A stretch of 64,000 nt of DNA from Hyphomicrobium sp. (GTDB lineage: Bacteria; Pseudomonadota; Alphaproteobacteria; Rhizobiales; Hyphomicrobiaceae): assembly GCF_019744875.1 (NCBI RefSeq), contig NZ_JAIETU010000005.1, forward strand, positions 62,001-126,000, written 5' to 3'. The position numbers and the translations under genes are program-made. Shown piece after piece: positions 14,830 to 23,984 of the stretch (the stretch's first letter is position 1; each line of letters begins with the position of its first letter). The notes below the pieces were generated by a model. The model was not told where the DNA came from. It did no database searches and worked only from the letters and a program-made list of their open reading frames with translations.

Positions 14830-15426
14830 ATGAGTCTCCAAGGGGGTCGTTGCAGCATGCGCCGTTCGGACGCATCGCGCCAGGGCGCGTCAGGTCAAAT
14901 GCGCCAGGGCGCGTTAGGCAATGGGCGCAAGGGCGCGTCTGACACCTCGCAGCGGCGTGCGGAGAGCAACCGTGGCGCCGATCTTGCGCGCCGCACGCTC
15001 ATCCCCGTTTTGATCGCGATGACCATCACGGTCTCCGCCTGCAGCGAGCAAATCACCAAGCACGGGCACCTGTTCCGCGAGACGGATATTGCCCAGGTCC
15101 AGCCCGGCATGGGGCAGGAGCAGGTGCGCCTGGTTCTCGGCACGCCGACGACGACCACCACGACCGGTTCGGGTTCCGTCTACTACTACATCTCCAGCAC
15201 CGAGAAGAAGACGGCGTTCTTCAAGAGCGACGAGGTGGACCGGCAGGTGCTCGCGGTCTACTTCACGCCGACGCAGACCGTCGACAGGATCGCGAACTAC
15301 GGTCTCAAGGACGGCAAGGTGTTCGACTTCGTGTCGCGCACGACGCCGGCTCCTGGCGGCAAGGAAGACGGCATCATCAAGCAGCTCTTCCGCAACCTCG
15401 GCGCCAAGCAGATCTTCGGCGAATAG
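14830..15426 (+). CDS. bamE: Outer membrane assembly factor BamE (SmpA/OmlA)
   Basis: A 198-residue lipoprotein of the BAM complex. The hydrophobic segment LIPVLIAMTITVSAC ends in a lipobox cysteine at about residue 71; the BamE core follows (GHLFRETDIAQVQPGMGQEQ, then LGTPTTTT and YYYISSTEKK). The start at 14830 (AGGGAA upstream) gives an unusually long, basic pre-signal region of ~50 residues, which contains a three-copy 8-residue repeat. A later start is possible but no better site is seen. Diverges from the bc1 chaperone gene. Confidence 0.9.
   Translation: MSLQGGRCSMRRSDASRQGASGQMRQGALGNGRKGASDTSQRRAESNRGADLARRTLIPVLIAMTITVSACSEQITKHGHLFRETDIAQVQPGMGQEQVRLVLGTPTTTTTTGSGSVYYYISSTEKKTAFFKSDEVDRQVLAVYFTPTQTVDRIANYGLKDGKVFDFVSRTTPAPGGKEDGIIKQLFRNLGAKQIFGE
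14877..14948 (+). repeat. Three-copy 24-bp tandem repeat in the bamE 5' end
   Basis: Units at 14877-14900, 14901-14924 and 14925-14948 each begin GCGCCAGGGCGCGT or a one-base variant. The period is in frame, encoding QGASGQMR, QGALGNGR and KGASDTSQ ahead of the BamE signal segment. Confidence 0.7.
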
Positions 15427-15567
15427 GAGACGTCGGCACACAAGCCTGAGAGAGACCTGCATGCACGATCCGCGCGGCCTTTCGCTGCGGCTCGCGGGCA
15501 TGCCTGCAGGCACGCGATCCGACGTAGACCGCAAAACGCGACCGGCAAACAACTGGTGCATAAGAAA

Positions 15568-15595
15568 AAGCCCCGGAGCGCAGGCTCCGGGGCTT
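15568..15595. terminator. Strong intrinsic terminator between bamE and hppA
   Basis: A perfect 12-bp stem, AAGCCCCGGAGC and its complement, with loop GCAG. On the minus strand it is followed by a CTTTTTCTTA run, so it mainly ends hppA; on the plus strand it can also end bamE. Confidence 0.85.
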
Positions 15596-15620
15596 CTTCG
15601 TCTTGTGCGTCGTTGGCGGC

Positions 15621-17777
15621 TTAGCTGTGGGACAGAACGGCCAGCAGCAGCAGCGCCACGATGTTGGTGATCTTGATGGCCGGGTTCACGGCGGGGCCGG
15701 CCGTGTCCTTGTAGGGGTCGCCGACGGTGTCGCCGGTCACCGAGGCCTTGTGCGCCTCAGAGCCCTTCTGATGCTTGACGCCATCCTTGTCGACGAAGCC
15801 GTCTTCGAACGCCTTCTTCGCGTTGTCCCAGGCGCCGCCGCCCGAGGTCATCGAGATGGCGACGAAGAGACCGGTGACGATCACGCCGAGCAGCATCGCG
15901 CCGACCGCCGAGAACGCCGCGCCGCGGCCGCCGATCGCCTCGATGGCGAAGAACAGCACGATGGGCGAGAGCACGGGCAGCAGCGAGGGGATCACCATTT
16001 CCTTGATCGCGGACTTGGTGAGGATGTCGACCGCGCGCGCGTAGTCGGGGCGCTCGGTGCCCTTCATGATGCCGGGCTTGGCCTTGAACTGACGACGCAC
16101 CTCTTCGACGATCGAGCCCGCGCAGCGGCCGACGGCCGTCATGGCGATGCCGCCGAACAGGTACGGGATCAGGCCGCCAAGCAGCAGGCCCACGACGACG
16201 TAGGGGTTGTCGAGGCCAAAGTCGATTTCGACGCCCTTGAAGTACTGGAAGGACGTGGAACCGGCTTCGTTGGCCTTGGCGATGAAGTACTGCAGATCGT
16301 AGTTGTAGGCGGCGAACAGCACGAGCGCGCCGAGGCCGGCCGAGCCGATGGCGTAGCCCTTGGTGACGGCCTTGGTGGTGTTGCCGACTGCGTCGAGCGC
16401 GTCCGTCGAGCGACGAACGTCCTTCGGCATGCCCGCCATTTCGGCGATGCCGCCGGCGTTGTCGGTGACGGGGCCGAAGGCGTCGAGCGCGACGATCATG
16501 CCGGCCAGGCCGAGCATGGTGGTCGTTGCGATCGCGGTGCCGAACAGACCCGCAATGTTGTAGGTCGCCAGAATGGCGGCGACGATGGCGATGGTCGGGA
16601 GCGCCGTTGCTTCAAGCGAGACGGCGAGACCCTGGATGACGTTCGTGCCGTGGCCGGTGACGGACGCCTGGCTGATCGAGCGAACCGGGCGGTAGCCGAT
16701 GCCGGTGTAGTACTCGGTGATCCAGACGATCAGGCCGGTGAGCGCAAGACCGATGAGGCCGCAGAGGAACAGCGACTGGCCGGTGATGACGACGCCGTTC
16801 GCGGTGCCCACGTCTCCGAAGCCGCCGAGCACGTACTCGGTGGCGCCGTAGAGGCCCGCGATGGAGAGCACGCCCGAGGCGATCACGCCCTTGTAGAGCG
16901 CGCCCATGATCGAGTTGTTGGCGCCGAGCTTGACGAAGTAGGTGCCGACGATCGACGTCACGATGCACGCCGCGCAGATGGCGAGCGGATAAACCATGAG
17001 GGCGGCGAGGTTTGGCTGCCCGGCGAAGAAGATGGCGGCGAGCACCATCGTCGCGACCACGGTCACGGCGTAGGTTTCGAACAGGTCGGCGGCCATGCCG
17101 GCGCAATCGCCGACGTTGTCGCCCACGTTGTCGGCGATGGTCGCCGGATTGCGGGGATCGTCTTCCGGGATGCCGGCTTCGACCTTGCCGACGAGATCGC
17201 CGCCGACGTCCGCACCCTTGGTGAAGATGCCGCCGCCGAGACGGGCGAAGATCGAGATCAGCGATGCGCCGAAGCCGAGAGCGACGAGAGCGTCGATGAC
17301 GACGCGGTCAGCCGGGGCGTAGCCCAGCATTTCGGTCAGCACGTAGTAGTAGATGGCGACGCCGAGCAGCGCGAGACCGGCGACCAGCATGCCGGTCACG
17401 GCGCCGGCCTTGAATGCGATATCCAGGCCCTTGCCGAGAGAGACGGTGGCGGCCTGCGCGGTGCGGACGTTGGCGCGCACCGAGACGTTCATGCCGATGT
17501 AGCCGGCAAGACCAGACAGCACGGCGCCGATCAGGAAGCCGACGGCAACAAGCGCGCCGAGCAGAACCCAGGCGAGGATGAAGATGGCTGCGCCCACGAC
17601 AGCGATGGTCTGATACTGGCGGTTGAGGTACGCGCTCGCGCCTTCACGGATGGCGCCTGCGATTTCCTGCATCTTTGCGTTGCCCGCGTCGGATTTCATG
17701 ACCGACTGAATGGTCACGACCGCGTAGACAATCGAGAGTGCGCCGCACGCGACGATCCCCCAGAGAATCTCTGTCAT
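15621..17777 (-). CDS. hppA: Proton-translocating membrane pyrophosphatase, K+-insensitive type
   Basis: A 718-residue integral membrane pump with about 16 predicted spans that couples pyrophosphate hydrolysis to proton export. Substrate motifs are visible: [20 protein letters not shown] (DX3DX3 type), [20 protein letters not shown] and DNAGGIAEM. The [11 protein letters not shown] segment has Lys where K+-dependent enzymes have Ala, which marks the K+-independent class. Transcribed alone, from its own promoter in the gap to the right, and ended by the terminator at 15568-15595. Confidence 0.96.
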   Translation of the reverse strand: MTEILWGIVACGALSIVYAVVTIQSVMKSDAGNAKMQEIAGAIREGASAYLNRQYQTIAVVGAAIFILAWVLLGALVAVGFLIGAVLSGLAGYIGMNVSVRANVRTAQAATVSLGKGLDIAFKAGAVTGMLVAGLALLGVAIYYYVLTEMLGYAPADRVVIDALVALGFGASLISIFARLGGGIFTKGADVGGDLVGKVEAGIPEDDPRNPATIADNVGDNVGDCAGMAADLFETYAVTVVATMVLAAIFFAGQPNLAALMVYPLAICAACIVTSIVGTYFVKLGANNSIMGALYKGVIASGVLSIAGLYGATEYVLGGFGDVGTANGVVITGQSLFLCGLIGLALTGLIVWITEYYTGIGYRPVRSISQASVTGHGTNVIQGLAVSLEATALPTIAIVAAILATYNIAGLFGTAIATTTMLGLAGMIVALDAFGPVTDNAGGIAEMAGMPKDVRRSTDALDAVGNTTKAVTKGYAIGSAGLGALVLFAAYNYDLQYFIAKANEAGSTSFQYFKGVEIDFGLDNPYVVVGLLLGGLIPYLFGGIAMTAVGRCAGSIVEEVRRQFKAKPGIMKGTERPDYARAVDILTKSAIKEMVIPSLLPVLSPIVLFFAIEAIGGRGAAFSAVGAMLLGVIVTGLFVAISMTSGGGAWDNAKKAFEDGFVDKDGVKHQKGSEAHKASVTGDTVGDPYKDTAGPAVNPAIKITNIVALLLLAVLSHS

Positions 17778-18135
17778 TGAAGTGTTTCCCCTGTTTGGTC
17801 AGCTCGTGGGCCGCAACGTCGCGCGAGGCCGGTGTGCGCGACAACAGAAACCCGCCTGATCTCTTCACCCCGGACGGATTCGCAGGGCGCGCGCGGGACC
17901 ATGCCAAAAGACCCAGAGCGTTGCAATACAAGCACAACAACTAGGCACCACCCGCCGTGCCCCACACGACGCATCGTGCAACATCAATTTATTGCTGTAT
18001 TTCAAAACGCTAAGCGGGCGGCTCGTAAGCCACCCGCTTGCATTGCTTCTTCCATCCTTTAGGCCAAGGATGCGCTATCGCGCGCGGCCGTGATGCTGCC
18101 GCGCCTTGAATTCGGCCGGCCGAATCAATTTCGGC
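17778..18135. other. Noncoding gap upstream of hppA
   Basis: A 358-nt region that must hold the hppA promoter and, at its right part, the terminator of the adjacent secreted-protein gene. I see no coding frame with a plausible ribosome binding site. Confidence 0.5.
18012..18039 (-). terminator. Intrinsic terminator of the 112-residue secreted protein gene
   Basis: A 12-bp stem with one mismatch (AAGCGGGCGGCT against AGCCACCCGCTT, loop CGTA), followed on the minus strand by AGCGTTTTG. It lies ~97 nt after the stop at 18136. Confidence 0.6.
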
Positions 18136-18474
18136 CTACTTGCAGGGACGCGCTTCGAGCTGGCAATCGACGCTGCTGGTGCCGCTCGAGCACTTCATGC
18201 TTTTGCTGGCCGCGCGCGAGAACCGCGCCCAGTCGCTGCCGTATTCGAAGTCGGTGAAGCTCGACCACGACCCGATCGCCGCCTTCTGGGCGAGCGCCTT
18301 GTTCGCACCGCTGCCGCTACCGTAGTGGTAGTGGTCGGTGAAGCAGGTGCGCCCGCCTTCCTTGCGCAGATCGTGCATGTAGGCAAAGCCCGAGTCATCC
18401 GCGAACGCAGGCGCGGCGACCGCCAGCATCAGGCCCGCCGCCGCTACAGCTTTAGTCTTCCGAAGTGCCGACAT
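18136..18474 (-). CDS. Small secreted protein, unknown family
   Basis: A 112-residue protein with a clear signal peptide (AAAGLMLAVAAPAFA, cleavage near residue 26). The mature part is ~86 residues with four cysteines (RTCFTDHYHYG, MKCSSG, VDCQLEARPCK), which could form two disulfides in the periplasm. ATG 18474 is preferred over the in-frame ATG at 18528 because the signal peptide then has normal length. Similar small periplasmic proteins are common in Hyphomicrobiales but I know no function. Confidence 0.75.
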   Translation of the reverse strand: MSALRKTKAVAAAGLMLAVAAPAFADDSGFAYMHDLRKEGGRTCFTDHYHYGSGSGANKALAQKAAIGSWSSFTDFEYGSDWARFSRAASKSMKCSSGTSSVDCQLEARPCK

Positions 18475-18662
18475 TTCCGCCTCTTCGCCGTTATTTGACG
18501 TCTGTCTAATGAGGCGCGAAGTTTGCATGATTCACCGAACCGTCTCGATAGACCTTGCGCTGCGGGCGCGCGAATCGGCTCAGCCCGAGGCAAAGACGCC
18601 ACAGGAACATGTTCTGTCGTTCGGGAAGAGCGGCGGAGGGCCGGGCCCGGTTGCTTGTCGGC

Positions 18663-19010
18663 TTACTTCGCGGCGACGACGCTGATTTCGACCAGCATGC
18701 GCGGATCGACGAGCTTGGCTTCGACGCAGGCGCGCACGGGCGTGTCCTTGCCGCCGGTCCAGGCCTTGTAGGCCTCGTTCATCGCTTCGCGGTGGCGGAT
18801 GTCGTTGAGCCAGATCGTCGCCTGGACGACGTTCGACTTCGAGGTGCCGGCGAGCGCCAGCAGCCGGTCGATTTCGCGCAGCACTTCCTCGGTCTGGCCC
18901 TTCACGTCGCGCGAGAGGTCTGCCGGCACGATGCCCGCCGTGAAGACAAATCCATTCGCCTCGGCGGCCTTGGAATAGATTTCGGTCTGCTCGTGGCGCG
19001 TGATGGTCAT
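18663..19010 (-). CDS. RidA family protein (YjgF/YER057c/UK114)
   Basis: A 115-residue RidA-fold protein. The C-terminal PVRACVEAKLVDPRMLVEI contains the conserved Arg of RidA deaminases (in VRACV) and the family's final VEI strand; GQTEEVLREIDRLLALAG is the central helix. Archetypal RidA hydrolyses reactive enamines/imines from PLP enzymes. Subfamily cannot be fixed by eye. Monocistronic. Confidence 0.88.
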   Translation of the reverse strand: MTITRHEQTEIYSKAAEANGFVFTAGIVPADLSRDVKGQTEEVLREIDRLLALAGTSKSNVVQATIWLNDIRHREAMNEAYKAWTGGKDTPVRACVEAKLVDPRMLVEISVVAAK

Positions 19011-19109
19011 GACGGGAGGTGCTCCGGTTGGGTGACTTCGGCCGACCGCTTAGCAAAGGATGGCGGGCAGCGCCAGAGCCTCGCGCGGGCGGACGGGGGC
19101 GCCCCAGCG

Positions 19110-19682
19110 CTAGAGGAGCGGCTCCTCGTGGATACGCTTGCCGTCCACGGCGAGCGCCTTGATGGCGACGTCTCCCGAGCCGCCGACGGCCAGGACGGCC
19201 GAGATCTTCTTGTCACGCACCATCTGCTCGAGCGCGAGCCCGGTGCCTTCGGGCACGAAATAGCTTTCGATGCCAAAGCGAACCGACGCCTTCGGAAGCT
19301 CTGCGGGCGTGGCCTGGCTGACGTAGGATACGATGCCCTTGAGCACGACATTATCCGGGCCGCCCGTCAGCGAAGGATACGACCCTTCGGCCGAAACAGG
19401 CTCCCATTGGCCGGGACCCGTCGGCTTCAGCGTGACGTAGACCGTGTCGCCCTGAACCGTGCTCACCGGCACCGGCACCTCGCCGCGACCGAAGCTGTAG
19501 CCGAGGACGACGTAGTCGCCGCGGAAGAGGTCGCGCGGATCGACGGGGATCACCTCGGCCACGATTTCGCGGCCGTCGCGCAGCAGGCTGACGCGGCCGT
19601 AGACCATCCAGGCCAGCGCAGCCGTTTGAATGGCCGCCACGATGGCGATGGCCACCCACGACGCCGGTTGAAGCTTGATCAT
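19110..19682 (-). CDS. GDYXXLXY-domain membrane-anchored protein
   Basis: A 190-residue protein with one N-terminal membrane anchor (WVAIAIVAAIQTAALAWMV) and the defining motif GDYVVLGYSF at about residues 54-63; a second conserved region is VRFGIESYFVPEGTG near residue 138. The family is almost always next to a DUF2157/DUF4401 membrane protein, as here: its ATG overlaps the stop of the DUF2157 gene. Function is unknown; a role in the cell envelope is likely. Confidence 0.85.
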   Translation of the reverse strand: MIKLQPASWVAIAIVAAIQTAALAWMVYGRVSLLRDGREIVAEVIPVDPRDLFRGDYVVLGYSFGRGEVPVPVSTVQGDTVYVTLKPTGPGQWEPVSAEGSYPSLTGGPDNVVLKGIVSYVSQATPAELPKASVRFGIESYFVPEGTGLALEQMVRDKKISAVLAVGGSGDVAIKALAVDGKRIHEEPLL

Positions 19683-20776
19683 GACGCGCCTCCCTGAAGC
19701 TGCGGTTCTGCGCGTGAATGGATGCGATAGGCGAGGGCGGCGAGCGCCGACACGATCAGACCCGCCACGAGGAAGAAGAGCGACGTGTTGAGCAGCGTGC
19801 CGATGGTCTTGACGTAGATCGCCAGGATCTCAACCGAGAAGCCGATGTAGCCGAGCCAGAGCGCGCCTCGATTGCCCGACTGCAATCCCCAGAAGATGGA
19901 TGCGATCAGCAGCGCCATGGCGAGAACAGCGAGCAGCGTGAACACGTCGAGCTCGGGCGACTTGAAGAACTGCAGCGCCCACAATCCGGCCAGCGTGATG
20001 ACGAGGCCGTAGTTGAACGTTCCGGACCAAAGGGCCGGCAGCTCCGGCTTCAGGCGTTCGCCCGCGATTGCGGCGGCCATGACGCCGAGGCCCGCGGCCG
20101 TGACCAGGCCGTGCGCGTCACCGTCGTTCAGGCGGTAGCCGAGGCTGACGATGAAGCCGGTCAGCGCGATGCCCGACAGATGAAGGCCGGGCCGCCAGCG
20201 CTGCCAATAGAAGGCCGCCGAGACGATGGCCCACGGGAGGAGGAACGGCCAGAAGACGGTGTTGAACCGCAGCGCTTCGGAGATCCCCCAATAGGTGACG
20301 AGGATCATGGCGAAGGCGAGCGCCGGATTCGACCGCAGCCCCACGCCCGCGACGAGCGCGCCCGCGGCCCAGAGCAGGATCGCATCGGCCGGATTGCCAT
20401 CCATGTGGTACATCTGCGAAATCAGCATGATGGACCCGCCGAAGATGCCAACGCCGAGCAGCACGGCCGCATGCGCGAAGCCGTCCATGCCGCGGCGGGC
20501 GAAGACGCCGGCGAGCGCGTAGGACGCCCAAAGGCTGGCGAGAAGCAGGCCGAGGCGCAGGATGCGCGGCATCTCCTGCCAGTTCGACGCCACGAAGCTC
20601 ATGACCGCAAAGCCGATCAGCACCGCGCTCAGGATTGCGAGCGCATTGGCGAGACCCAGCGTGCGAATGCCCTTTTCGACGTCGGTGCGGATCGCCGCCT
20701 CGCCTTCGGGCGTAATCCAGCCCGCCTCGCGCCAGCGAACGAGGTCGCGGTCGATACGTTTTCGGTAGCTCCACAT
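19679..20776 (-). CDS. DUF2157 multi-spanning membrane protein
   Basis: A 365-residue protein. The first ~45 residues are soluble (WREAGWITPEGEAAIR, typical of DUF2157), followed by about ten hydrophobic spans. It is translationally coupled (ATGA) to the GDYXXLXY gene, an association known across proteobacteria. Function is not established. It starts just downstream of a 365-nt noncoding region. Confidence 0.85.
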   Translation of the reverse strand: MWSYRKRIDRDLVRWREAGWITPEGEAAIRTDVEKGIRTLGLANALAILSAVLIGFAVMSFVASNWQEMPRILRLGLLLASLWASYALAGVFARRGMDGFAHAAVLLGVGIFGGSIMLISQMYHMDGNPADAILLWAAGALVAGVGLRSNPALAFAMILVTYWGISEALRFNTVFWPFLLPWAIVSAAFYWQRWRPGLHLSGIALTGFIVSLGYRLNDGDAHGLVTAAGLGVMAAAIAGERLKPELPALWSGTFNYGLVITLAGLWALQFFKSPELDVFTLLAVLAMALLIASIFWGLQSGNRGALWLGYIGFSVEILAIYVKTIGTLLNTSLFFLVAGLIVSALAALAYRIHSRAEPQLQGGAS

Positions 20777-21141
20777 GGGTAGGGACCTTGAGGGTTCAGT
20801 CCGGGCTCGGACGACGGGAGGAGTGTGCGAGGCGCTGCCTCAGCAATCCGGATGCGAGCCAGACCGCATACTGATCACCGAAGTATTATGTCGCGACGAT
20901 GACCAAGCGCCAGAGGTTCCTCGAGGCCGCGGGGAGCGGCTTGCGAGCGTGCTTAACGCTTGGCGAACGCGATGGGCCAAGGGCGGTGGCGGACCACAGC
21001 CCAAGCCCGAGCCGCGTTGCATGTGATCCCTGTTGCCTAGGCGTTGCATAGGCGTTGCATAGGCCGCAGCTCATCGCGCCGCGAAATCGGCGCGGCGGCA
21101 TCATCGGCAATCCAGTATCGGCCTTCCCTCGACGGACGGTG
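20777..21141. other. Noncoding gap with a short tandem repeat
   Basis: A 365-nt region between the DUF2157 gene and a small anchored protein, both on the minus strand. It contains a two-copy 11-bp repeat (TAGGCGTTGCA) near 21038-21059 and a CGCGCCG/CGGCGCG hairpin at 21075-21094 without a U-tract. No coding frame is supported. Confidence 0.4.
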
Positions 21142-21336
21142 CTAGGGCTGCGGCGGCGTGGGCGCGGCGGGCGCCGGTTCGGAAGGCGGCGTGGGTGCAG
21201 GCGTCGAGGTATCGGAAGCGGGAGCAGGCGTGGGCGCTGCGTCTTTAGCCACATCCGGCGCAGGCGTCAGTGCTGTGTACGCGATGACGGCCAAAGCGAT
21301 GGCCGCGGCGATCGCAACAACGACTTTTGTGTCCAT
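21142..21336 (-). CDS. Small membrane-anchored Pro/Ala-rich protein
   Basis: A 64-residue protein: an N-terminal membrane segment (VVVAIAAAIALAVIAYTAL) followed by a low-complexity tail of Ala, Pro and Thr. ATG 21336 is preceded by GGAGG at a good distance. Probably anchored in the inner membrane with the tail in the periplasm. No known family. It diverges from the cydA-like gene. Confidence 0.65.
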   Translation of the reverse strand: MDTKVVVAIAAAIALAVIAYTALTPAPDVAKDAAPTPAPASDTSTPAPTPPSEPAPAAPTPPQP

Positions 21337-21527
21337 AGCGTTTCCTCCGTGTTTCCAAGCAACACGAGCGCCTTTCATATCACGCTTTGGTCGCACTCGC
21401 CACGAAGCGGCGCAAGGTCGCGAGCCCTTACGGAAAGGCTCGACGGCGGAGGTGACACAAGCCACAATGCGTTATCCGGTTCGTCCGGTGATCGTGATTG
21501 CTTCCAACCGCTTCCGAGATGGCGCCC

Positions 21528-22925
21528 ATGGACTTCGACGCAACCTTTTTGGCGCGCATCCAGTTCGCCTTTACGGTCTCGTTTCACATCATTTTTCCGA
21601 GCTTCACGATCGGCCTCGCGGCGTTCATCGCGACGCTGCTGGTGCGCTGGCGCATGACCGGACACGACCACCTGCATCGCCTGGCGCGCTTCTGGACCAA
21701 GATTTTCGCCGTCAGCTTCGCCATGGGCGTCGTTTCCGGCATCGTGCTTTCGTATGAATTCGGAACGAACTGGAGCCGCTTTTCGGTCGTGGCGGGCAAC
21801 GTCACAGGTCCGCTGCTCGGCTACGAGGTGCTGACCGCGTTCTTCCTCGAAGCATCCTTCCTCGGCATCATGCTGTTCGGCTGGAACCGCGTGTCGCCCA
21901 ACTTGCACGTCACGGCGGCCGTGCTGGTGGCCATCGGCACGTCCATTTCGGCGTTCTGGATTCTGGCCGCCAACAGTTGGATGCAGACGCCGGCCGGACA
22001 TGAGGTGCGCGACGGCATCGCCTACCCGGTGAGCTGGCTCGAGATCATCTTCAATCCGAGCTTCCCCTACCGCTTCTCGCACATGTTCACGGCCGCCTAC
22101 CTGACGACCTCGCTCGTGGTGGCGGCGGTCGGCGCGCGCTATCTGCTGGCCGGCCGGTTCGTCGAAGAATCCAAGACGATGCTCCGCATGGGCATCGGCA
22201 TGGTGGCGGTGCTGGCTCCGCTGCAGCTCGTGATCGGCGACGCGCACGGCCTCAACACGGCCAAGCACCAGCCGGTCAAGGTCGCCGCGATGGAAGCGCA
22301 TTGGGACGGCAGCAAGCCGGCCGACCTCGTGCTGTTCGCCTGGCCCAACGAAGCCGAGGAGCGAAACGACTACGAAATCTCGATCCCGAACATCGCTAGC
22401 CTCATCATCACTCACGACGTGAACGGCCTGTTCAAGGGTCTGAAGGACTTCGCGCCGCAGGACCGGCCGCCCGTGAAGCCCGTGTTCTTCGCCTTCCGCG
22501 TCATGGTCGGCATCGGCATGCTCATGATCGCAGCCGGCCTCATCGGCGCGTTCCTGTGGTGGCGCGGGCTATTGTTCAATGCGCGCTGGTATCTCTGGCC
22601 GCTGTCTCTCGCTTGGCCTGCGGGCTTCATCGCGATCCTGGCCGGCTGGTGGGTGACGGAGACCGGGCGCCAACCGTGGCTCGTGTATGGAATTCTGCGC
22701 ACCAAAGACGCGGCGTCGCCCGTTTCGGCGGAAGCGGTTCTGACCACGCTGGTCGCGTTCGTGATCGTCTACTCGATCGTCTTCTCGATGGGCATCTATT
22801 ACATCAACCGGCTGATCGAGAAGGGACCGACGGGGGCCTCCGTCAAGCCGTCTGAAGGCGTACCGTCGCGACCGTTGTCGGCCGCCGAAGAAGCCGCGCA
22901 CGAAGCAATCGACAAGAAGGGCTGA
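21528..22925 (+). CDS. cydA: Cytochrome bd-type quinol oxidase subunit I (CydA/CioA)
   Basis: A 465-residue integral membrane subunit carrying the haems of a bd-type oxidase, which oxidises quinol and reduces oxygen to water without pumping protons. The N-terminal RIQFAFTVSFHIIFPSFTIG holds the first haem-ligand His, and ETGRQPWLVYG is the CydA signature. The length and short quinol loop fit the cyanide-insensitive (CIO) subgroup. The start at 21528 is chosen because MDFDATFLARIQF matches the family's N-terminus. cydB follows after 3 nt. Confidence 0.93.
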   Translation: MDFDATFLARIQFAFTVSFHIIFPSFTIGLAAFIATLLVRWRMTGHDHLHRLARFWTKIFAVSFAMGVVSGIVLSYEFGTNWSRFSVVAGNVTGPLLGYEVLTAFFLEASFLGIMLFGWNRVSPNLHVTAAVLVAIGTSISAFWILAANSWMQTPAGHEVRDGIAYPVSWLEIIFNPSFPYRFSHMFTAAYLTTSLVVAAVGARYLLAGRFVEESKTMLRMGIGMVAVLAPLQLVIGDAHGLNTAKHQPVKVAAMEAHWDGSKPADLVLFAWPNEAEERNDYEISIPNIASLIITHDVNGLFKGLKDFAPQDRPPVKPVFFAFRVMVGIGMLMIAAGLIGAFLWWRGLLFNARWYLWPLSLAWPAGFIAILAGWWVTETGRQPWLVYGILRTKDAASPVSAEAVLTTLVAFVIVYSIVFSMGIYYINRLIEKGPTGASVKPSEGVPSRPLSAAEEAAHEAIDKKG

Positions 22926-22928
22926 GGC

Positions 22929-23951
22929 ATGGAGAGCTTGGAGGGCATGGCCTACTGGCTGCCGTTGATTTGGCTCGTCGTGCTCGGCGTGGCGGTGGCG
23001 CTTTACGTGGTGCTCGACGGGTTCGACCTCGGCATCGGCATTCTTTTTCCGGCGAGCCCGGAAGAAGCGCATCGCGACCAGATGATGAACTCGGTCGCGC
23101 CCTTCTGGGACGGTAACGAGACCTGGCTCGTGCTCGGCGGCGGCGGCCTGCTGGTCGCGTTCCCGCTGGCCTACGCAGTCCTCATGCCGGCCGTCTATCT
23201 GCCGGTCATGTTCATGCTGCTCGCGCTCGTGTTTCGCGGCGTGGCGTTCGAGTTCCGCTGGGTCGCGAAACCGCATCATCAGATGTGGGACATCGCATTC
23301 GCCGGCGGCTCCATCGTCGCGTCGTTCATGCAGGGGCTCATTCTCGGCGCGTTGCTCGAAGGCATCGAGGTGCGCGACGGGGCTTATGCGGGCGGCACGT
23401 TCGACTGGCTGTCGCCGTTCTCGCTGTTGACCGGCGTTGCGGTGGTGGGCGGCTATGCGCTGATCGGGGCGACCTGGCTCGTGATGAAGACCGACGGGCC
23501 GGTGCAGGCGAAGGCACGCGAGCAGGCGAAGTTTCTCCTGCCCGCCGTACTCCTTGCGCTGCTGATCGTCAGCCTCTGGACCCCGCTCGCCATTCCGCGC
23601 ATCTACGAGCGCTGGTTCAGCCTGCCGAACTTCTTCCTGCTGGCGCCGGTGCCGCTGCTGACGGCTTATGCCGCCTGGTCGTGCTGGTCCGGGTTGCAGA
23701 GCGGCCACGACACGCGGCCGTTCGTTTCGACCATCGCGCTCTTTCTGCTTGGATTCCTGGGACTTGCCGTCTCGAACCTGCCGCTCGTCATCCCGCCGTC
23801 GCTGGACGTCTGGCAGGCGGCCGCGCATCCCTCGTCGCAGCTGTTCATGCTGATCGGCGTCTTGATCCTGGTGCCGGTCATTCTCGCCTACACTGTCTTC
23901 GTCTACTACACCTTCCGCGGGAAGGTGCGCGCCGGCGAAGGCTATCACTGA
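22929..23951 (+). CDS. cydB: Cytochrome bd-type quinol oxidase subunit II (CydB/CioB)
   Basis: A 340-residue membrane subunit with about eight spans. The N-terminal YVVLDGFDLGIGILFP and FWDGNETWLVLGGG are the CydB signatures. It pairs with the CydA-like protein encoded directly upstream. No CydX-like small subunit or cydDC exporter is next to it, in keeping with CIO-type operons. Confidence 0.94.
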   Translation: MESLEGMAYWLPLIWLVVLGVAVALYVVLDGFDLGIGILFPASPEEAHRDQMMNSVAPFWDGNETWLVLGGGGLLVAFPLAYAVLMPAVYLPVMFMLLALVFRGVAFEFRWVAKPHHQMWDIAFAGGSIVASFMQGLILGALLEGIEVRDGAYAGGTFDWLSPFSLLTGVAVVGGYALIGATWLVMKTDGPVQAKAREQAKFLLPAVLLALLIVSLWTPLAIPRIYERWFSLPNFFLLAPVPLLTAYAAWSCWSGLQSGHDTRPFVSTIALFLLGFLGLAVSNLPLVIPPSLDVWQAAAHPSSQLFMLIGVLILVPVILAYTVFVYYTFRGKVRAGEGYH

Positions 23952-23984
23952 CGACGAGCCGGCAGTTTTCGAGCGGGTTTCATC

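Noticed and set aside
15603-17780. A 725-codon open frame on the plus strand opposite hppA
   Set aside because: It is the exact antisense of a well-conserved pump; its product is rich in Arg, Asp, Gly and His and shows no domain, as expected from the reverse strand of GC-rich code.
21075-21094. Hairpin after the 64-residue protein gene as an intrinsic terminator
   Set aside because: The stem is good but no U-tract follows on the minus strand.
21375-23948. Long minus-strand frames opposite cydAB
   Set aside because: They are antisense to recognised oxidase subunits, with His/Arg/Asp-rich products and no motif.
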